This document shows, in pieces, positions 60,103 through 64,000 of a stretch of DNA of 64,000 nucleotides. The translations under genes were made by a program, and so were the position numbers. The first letter of the stretch is position 1. Every line of letters begins with the position of its first letter. The notes beneath the pieces are model-generated. The model did no database searches and had not been told where the DNA came from. It saw nothing but the letters and a program-made list of their open reading frames with translations. The DNA is from Saccharothrix sp. ST-888 (GTDB lineage Bacteria; Actinomycetota; Actinomycetes; Streptomycetales; Streptomycetaceae). The DNA is taken from assembly GCF_000955975.1 (NCBI RefSeq), contig NZ_JYJF01000015.1, positions 16,478 to 80,477 on the forward strand, read 5' to 3'.

Positions 60103-60660
60103 ATGCCCTCGCGCTCACTCCCCGATGGCGGCGACCTCCCGGAGGTCGTCACCATCGGGGTGTCCATAACCGTCCCGGAACCGTACGGCAGTGCCATCCA
60201 GGACGCCCGCGACGGCCACGGCGACCCGCTCGCCCGTTCGATACCCACCCATGTCACCCTGCTGCCGCCGACCGAGGTCCCCCGCGACCGGCTGCCCGAC
60301 ATCGAGAAGCACCTGAGCGCGGTCGCCGCCGGGCACGCGGCCTTCCCGATGCTGCTCCAGGGCAGCGGCACCTTCCGGCCCGTCTCCCCGGTGGTCTTCG
60401 TCCGGGTCGAGGAGGGCGCCCAGGAGTGCCGGGTGCTGGAGGCCGCCGTGCGCTCCGGGCCGCTCGCCCGCGAACTCGCCTTCCCCTACCACCCGCACGT
60501 CACGGTCGCCCACGGCCTCGCCGACGAGGTCCTCGACCTGGCGTACGAGAAGGCCCGCGCCTTCCACGCCGCCTTCGCCGTACCGGGCTTCTGCCTCTCC
60601 CGCTTCGACGCGGACGAGGTCTGGCGGCCCTGGCGCGGCTACACCTTCGGCCGCGGCTGA
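60103..60660 (+). CDS. 2H phosphoesterase, 2'-5' RNA ligase family
   Basis: A 185-residue protein with the two HxT motifs of 2H enzymes, THVTLL (about 49-54) and HPHVTVAH (about 128-135), which form the active site for 2',3'-cyclic or 2'-5' phosphodiesters. The start is 7 bases after the trpS stop without a ribosome site, so coupled translation is likely. The RNA substrate is unknown. Confidence 0.88.
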   Translation: MPSRSLPDGGDLPEVVTIGVSITVPEPYGSAIQDARDGHGDPLARSIPTHVTLLPPTEVPRDRLPDIEKHLSAVAAGHAAFPMLLQGSGTFRPVSPVVFVRVEEGAQECRVLEAAVRSGPLARELAFPYHPHVTVAHGLADEVLDLAYEKARAFHAAFAVPGFCLSRFDADEVWRPWRGYTFGRG

Positions 60661-60666
60661 GCCACC

Positions 60667-60694
60667 CCGCCCGTTCGCGGTACGGAACGGGCGG
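60667..60694. terminator. hairpin between convergent 2H phosphoesterase and glycerophosphotransferase genes
   Basis: CCGCCCGTTC (60667-60676) pairs with GAACGGGCGG (60685-60694). A small second palindrome follows near 60702-60718. Confidence 0.82.
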
Positions 60695-60759
60695 CAGAAC
60701 GACCCCGGCGTCGCCGGGATCGCGGACAGCTCGAGACCAGCCGGAGGCGGACGGACGCG

Positions 60760-63237
60760 CTAGCGGTCCAGTAGCGCATCCACCACTCGGGACGCGGCCC
60801 GGCCGTCGTCCAGGTGGCAGTAGCGCTCGCGGAACGCCGCGTACCGGTCGGCGTGTTCGGCGGCCACCGCGTCCACCCGGCCGAGTGCCGCGATGAGCTC
60901 CGCCGAGGTGGCCAGCAGCGGTCCCGGGGCCTCGGCCTCGAAGTCGAAGTAGAAGCCGCGCAGGTCGTCCCGGTAGTGCGCGAGGTCGTGGGTGAAGAAG
61001 AGCATCGGGCGGCCGGTGTTGGCGAAGTCGAACATCGCCGAGGAGTAGTCGGTGACCAGCACGTCGGTGATCAGCAGCAGTTCGGCCATGTCGGGGTAGT
61101 CGCCGACGTCGTACAGGAAGCCGTCGCCGCAGCCGGGCGGACGCTGGAGCACATGCGCGTGCGGGCGCACCAGCACCACGTGGCCGGCGCCCAGCGCGGT
61201 CCGCGCGGCGTCCGTGTCGAGCCGCAGGTCGAGCCGGTAGCCGTCGCCGCTGCGGGCGTCCTCGCGCCAGGTGGGCGCGTAGAGGACCACCCGCTTGCCG
61301 TCGGGGATGCCGAGGCGGCGCCGGACGGCCGCGGCCGCCCCGGCGTCGGGGCGGGCGAGCAGGTCGTTGCGCGGGTAGCCGCTCTCCAGGATCTCACCGG
61401 GGTAGCGGAAGGCCCGGCGCAGGATCGGGGTGCTGAAGGAGTTGGGGGACAGCAGCAGGCTCCACTGCGGCACTTCGCGGGCGAGGCGCTCCAGGTAGCC
61501 GTCGTCGTCCAGCCAGCCGGTGTCGACGTCGTGGGCGATCCGCTTCAGCGGGGTGCCGTGCCAGGTCTGGAGGACCACCTGTCCGTCCCGGCGCTCGACG
61601 AACTCCGGGAAGTGGGTGTTGCCGACCAGGTACCGGCTGGTGGCGAGGGCGTCGTACCACTCGGGGCTCCAGACGGTCACCGGCTCGACGCCCTCGGGCA
61701 GTTCGGCCTGGGCGTCCTCCACGGTCCACAGGTGGCGCAGCCCGGGGGCGCGCCGGGTCAGTTCGGCGTGGATCGCGCGCGGGGAGTCGGCGTACCCGCG
61801 GCCGCCGAAGACGTCGTACAGCACGGCCTCGTGCAGCGGGCGGCGCCGGGCGGCCGGGTAGCGCCGGTCGCGCAGCTGGAGTTGGCGGTGGGCGCTGCGT
61901 TCGGCGGCCGGCAGGACGGGGGTGGAGTCCAGGATCAGGGTGTCGTGCCAGCGCCGTTGCAGCAGGATGCGCTTGCCGTGGGTCTCGGCCGGGAGCGGCA
62001 GGACGCGCAGCACGTCCGGGGCGAGGACCACCGGCTGCTCGCTCGCGGGATCGCCCGCAGGCCGGATCAGCACGTCCCAGACGCCCTTGCGCAGCGGCAG
62101 CCGCCCGCCGTACGAGGTGGGGACGGTGAGCGGCACCCGGACCTGGAACCGGTCGTCGGGCAGCGGTTCGAGCGCGAGCCGCTGTTCCCCGCAGCCGCCG
62201 CCGTGCCGCAGCACCAGTTCGTGCGCGGCGGCCCCGGGCTGCGGGAAGTGACCGGTGAGCAGGAAGCCCTCGGGGGTCGAGGCGAGGGTGTCCACCATCG
62301 GGACGCAGTTCTGTTCGCACAGTTGCAGGTGGCTGTCGGCGAGGTGCTTGAGGCGGAGCGTCCGGCCGTGGGCCGGGAGCGCGAACTGGGCGGGGAGGGC
62401 GCCGGAGCGGTGGTCGAGGACGAGGGGCTCGGCCCGTCCGTCCGGGTAGTGCAGCACCGGGTCCCAGTGGGCGGTGCCGGTCGGGTCGGGCGCGGGCCGG
62501 CCGCTGCGCTCGAAGGCGCCGAGCGGGATCCGGACGGTGAGGCTGCGTCCCGGCCCCGGCAGGACGGGCAGCGCGATGACGGCCGGGGACTGGCGGTGGC
62601 TGAGCCGGACCGTCGCGCCCTCGGCCCGCCGGCTGCTCAGGCAGGCCAGCTCGACGCTGTCGCCGACCGTACGGGTGGCGCTGACCCGGGCGCGGGCGGT
62701 CTCGACCCGCAGGTGCAGCTGGTCGTCCCGGAAGTACGGGATGGCCTGTACGCCGTCGGCCACCCAGGCGGCGGGCGGGTACTCGCCGGAGCCGCACCAG
62801 TGGGCGGTGAAGTCGCCCGGCCGGGGCCGCAGTCCGTCCAGCAGGAGGCCGCCGATCCGCCAGACGCCGTCCTCCCAGCGCCCGCCGCGCCGCAGCACCG
62901 CCGGGTCGATACGGACCGCGAACCCGGCCCAGTCGAGGTTGAGTTCGGGTTCGGCGAGGTCGTCGGTGACCTCGGGGAGGTAGCGGGGCGTGGTGCGCAG
63001 CACGGTGAGGCGGCGCTGGTCGGGGCGGTGCAGGGTGATCAGGGTGCGGACGGCGCCGAGGTGGTCGGCGCTGCGGCCCGGAGCGTGGGCGTGGCCGACG
63101 AGTTCGAGCAGTCCGTCGACCCAGGCGGCGGAGCGGATCCCTATCCGGGGGGCCTGGTCGGGCGGGGCTGCGAGTGCCGTCCGGCGAGGGAGCGGGACGG
63201 AGAGTCCGAGGGATCTGGCAAAGGAAGGTCGAGGCAC
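60760..63237 (-). CDS. CDP-glycerol glycerophosphotransferase family protein (teichoic-acid type)
   Basis: An 825-residue protein. The N-terminal 440 residues are beta-rich repeats without a known catalytic motif (patterns such as WVDGLLELVGHAH and FLLTGHFPQPGAAAHELVLRHGG suggest Ig-like sheets). The C-terminal 350 residues are the transferase: QTWHGTPLKRIAHDVD, YPRNDLL, VLYAPTWRED, LVRPHAHV, DVLVTDYSSAMFDFANTGRPMLFFTHDL. It should polymerise glycerol- or polyol-phosphate into wall teichoic or related acids. GTG 63237 has GAAGGGC upstream. Its last 110 codons are nearly identical in DNA to the next gene's end. Confidence 0.92.
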   Translation of the reverse strand: MPRPSFARSLGLSVPLPRRTALAAPPDQAPRIGIRSAAWVDGLLELVGHAHAPGRSADHLGAVRTLITLHRPDQRRLTVLRTTPRYLPEVTDDLAEPELNLDWAGFAVRIDPAVLRRGGRWEDGVWRIGGLLLDGLRPRPGDFTAHWCGSGEYPPAAWVADGVQAIPYFRDDQLHLRVETARARVSATRTVGDSVELACLSSRRAEGATVRLSHRQSPAVIALPVLPGPGRSLTVRIPLGAFERSGRPAPDPTGTAHWDPVLHYPDGRAEPLVLDHRSGALPAQFALPAHGRTLRLKHLADSHLQLCEQNCVPMVDTLASTPEGFLLTGHFPQPGAAAHELVLRHGGGCGEQRLALEPLPDDRFQVRVPLTVPTSYGGRLPLRKGVWDVLIRPAGDPASEQPVVLAPDVLRVLPLPAETHGKRILLQRRWHDTLILDSTPVLPAAERSAHRQLQLRDRRYPAARRRPLHEAVLYDVFGGRGYADSPRAIHAELTRRAPGLRHLWTVEDAQAELPEGVEPVTVWSPEWYDALATSRYLVGNTHFPEFVERRDGQVVLQTWHGTPLKRIAHDVDTGWLDDDGYLERLAREVPQWSLLLSPNSFSTPILRRAFRYPGEILESGYPRNDLLARPDAGAAAAVRRRLGIPDGKRVVLYAPTWREDARSGDGYRLDLRLDTDAARTALGAGHVVLVRPHAHVLQRPPGCGDGFLYDVGDYPDMAELLLITDVLVTDYSSAMFDFANTGRPMLFFTHDLAHYRDDLRGFYFDFEAEAPGPLLATSAELIAALGRVDAVAAEHADRYAAFRERYCHLDDGRAASRVVDALLDR
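60773..61110. repeat. 338-base direct repeat, copy 1
   Basis: This segment, covering the 3' end of the first glycerophosphotransferase gene, matches 63395-63732 without gaps; I count 15 differences (about 96% identical). The copies are 2,622 bases apart. Confidence 0.95.
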
Positions 63238-63332
63238 CGGAATGCCCTTCGCGCTGCGGGAGTCGAGAGCCCTGCTGATATTCCGCTATTGGACACCACG
63301 GCCGTCCGGCGGGTCAATTTTCAAATGAAAGC

Positions 63333-63383
63333 GACAATATGGCGGCCGGGAATTCGTAAGAAATGCCCGACCGCCATATTGTC
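63333..63383 (-). terminator. AT-containing hairpin terminator overlapping a stop codon
   Basis: GACAATATGGCGG (63333-63345) pairs perfectly with CCGCCATATTGTC (63371-63383). On the minus strand the stem begins within the TGA of the truncated gene and is followed by GCTTTCATTTGAAAATTG, T-rich for this genome. The whole 63280-63390 stretch is clearly richer in A and T than its surroundings. Confidence 0.8.
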
Positions 63384-64000
63384 AGTTCTTCAGCAGCGCA
63401 TCCACCACTCGGGACGCGGCCCGGCCGTCGTCCAGATCGCAGTAGCGCTCGCGGAACGCCGCGTACCGGTCGGCGTGTTCGGCGGCCACCGCGTCCACCC
63501 GGCCGAGCGCCGCGACGAGCTCCGCCGAGCCGGCCAGCAGCGGTCCCGGGGCCTCGGCCTCGAAGTCGAAGGTGAAGCCGCGCAGGTTGTCGCGGTAGTG
63601 GGCGAGGTCGTGGGTGAAGAAGAGCATCGGGCGGCCGGTGTTGGCGAAGTCGAACATCGCCGAGGAGTAGTCGGTGACCAGCACGTCGGCGATCAGCAGC
63701 AGTTCGGCCATGTCCGGGTAGGTGCCGACGTCCCAGAGGTAGCCGTTCCCGGCGTCCGGGATCTGGCCGCACATCAGCTCGTGGCTGCGGACCAGCAGCA
63801 CCTGGTCCTCGCCCAGCGCGGCCTGCGCGGCGGCCAGGTCGAGCCGCAGGTCCAGCTGGTAGCCGTCCTGCGGACGGCGCCGGTCCTCGCGGAAGGTCGG
63901 CGCGTACAGCACCACCTTCTTGCCCTCGGGCAGGCCGAGCCGCTCGCGGACCCGCTCGGCGGTCTTCTCCCGGTCGCTCGCGAAGAGCAGGTCGTTGCGC
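63382..64000 (-). CDS. second CDP-glycerol glycerophosphotransferase family protein, partial
   Basis: Only the C-terminal 205 residues are in the window; the gene continues past the right edge. Visible are RNDLLFASDRE, VVLYAPTFRED, LLVRSHELM, DVLVTDYSSAMFDFANTGRPML and the same ending RAASRVVDALLKN as the gene at 60760. It is a tandem paralogue, upstream of it on the same strand, with the hairpin at 63333-63383 between them. Confidence 0.92.
   Translation of the reverse strand, partial: RNDLLFASDREKTAERVRERLGLPEGKKVVLYAPTFREDRRRPQDGYQLDLRLDLAAAQAALGEDQVLLVRSHELMCGQIPDAGNGYLWDVGTYPDMAELLLIADVLVTDYSSAMFDFANTGRPMLFFTHDLAHYRDNLRGFTFDFEAEAPGPLLAGSAELVAALGRVDAVAAEHADRYAAFRERYCDLDDGRAASRVVDALLKN
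63395..63732. repeat. 338-base direct repeat, copy 2
   Basis: Partner of 60773-61110. Outside these limits the two genes' similarity falls sharply at the DNA level, which suggests recent gene conversion. Confidence 0.95.

Noticed and set aside
1..64000. tRNA, rRNA, CRISPR, insertion sequences, prophage or biosynthetic gene cluster
   Set aside because: No cloverleaf, rRNA core, spaced direct-repeat array, transposase or integrase motif, or polyketide/peptide synthase domain was seen.

Overview
The window is a high-GC actinobacterial chromosome segment (G or C at nearly all third codon positions) from a sporulating member of the Streptomycetaceae, either Streptomyces or Kitasatospora. The evidence is an almost certain BldM with a sigma-BldN-type promoter, an ShbA-like sigma factor, PspC-type sensors, many Ser/Thr kinases, and leaderless or GTG starts. 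It reads as core chromosome: most genes are housekeeping or conserved regulators, and the order guaB-guaB3-(kinases)-GMC oxidoreductase-guaA parallels the mycobacterial guaB2-guaB3-choD-guaA neighbourhood. I saw no tRNA, rRNA, CRISPR array, transposase, integrase or origin.

Layout. (1) 1-5 kb: bldM, shbA-like sigma gene, guaB, guaB3. (2) 5-11.4 kb: two active-looking transmembrane Ser/Thr kinases around a membrane-anchored pseudokinase and a PH/SHOCT-like protein. (3) 11.5-18.9 kb: succinic semialdehyde dehydrogenase, GMC oxidoreductase, a 1.1 kb repeat-bearing gap, guaA, and a DoxX-Rieske fusion. (4) 19-23.4 kb: a PspC membrane protein divergent from a PspC-histidine kinase/LuxR response regulator pair, then an orphan LuxR HTH fragment. 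(5) 23.4-34.5 kb: surface-glycan genes (acyltransferase, PIG-V-like and GT-C mannosyltransferase-like proteins), NlpC/P60 peptidase, pcrA helicase, M23 peptidase, lipase, icmB-like B12 protein. (6) 34.6-43.4 kb: a five-gene set of unknown function, DUF5691 and SWIM leftward, MoxR-AAA, DUF5682-type hydrolase and VWA rightward. (7) 43.9-60.7 kb: sucCD, a LuxR/sigma-like membrane regulator, PerM-like protein, purNH, small membrane proteins, folD, mdh, a CorC/HlyC protein, trpS and a 2H phosphoesterase. (8) 60.8-64 kb: two CDP-glycerol glycerophosphotransferase-family genes, the second cut by the window end.

The strongest candidate for an undescribed system is region 6. Its divergent promoter region carries the actinobacterial DNA-damage (PafBC / RecA-NDp) promoter pattern TGTCRGTG-N8-TAnnnT: exact in front of the SWIM gene, where it would give a leaderless mRNA, and near-matching in front of the MoxR gene and more weakly the VWA gene. 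The same pattern with one mismatch sits directly in front of the repair helicase pcrA, 8.7 kb to the left. I infer that the cluster is a damage- or stress-induced AAA/VWA remodelling machine with a metal-hydrolase-like partner. This is a hypothesis from motif reading only.

Nucleotide supply is another theme: GuaB, GuaA, PurN, PurH and FolD all lie here, with TCA-cycle enzymes SucCD and Mdh. Coordinates of starts are chosen from Shine-Dalgarno spacing, family N-termini and leaderless -10 boxes; uncertain ones are flagged.
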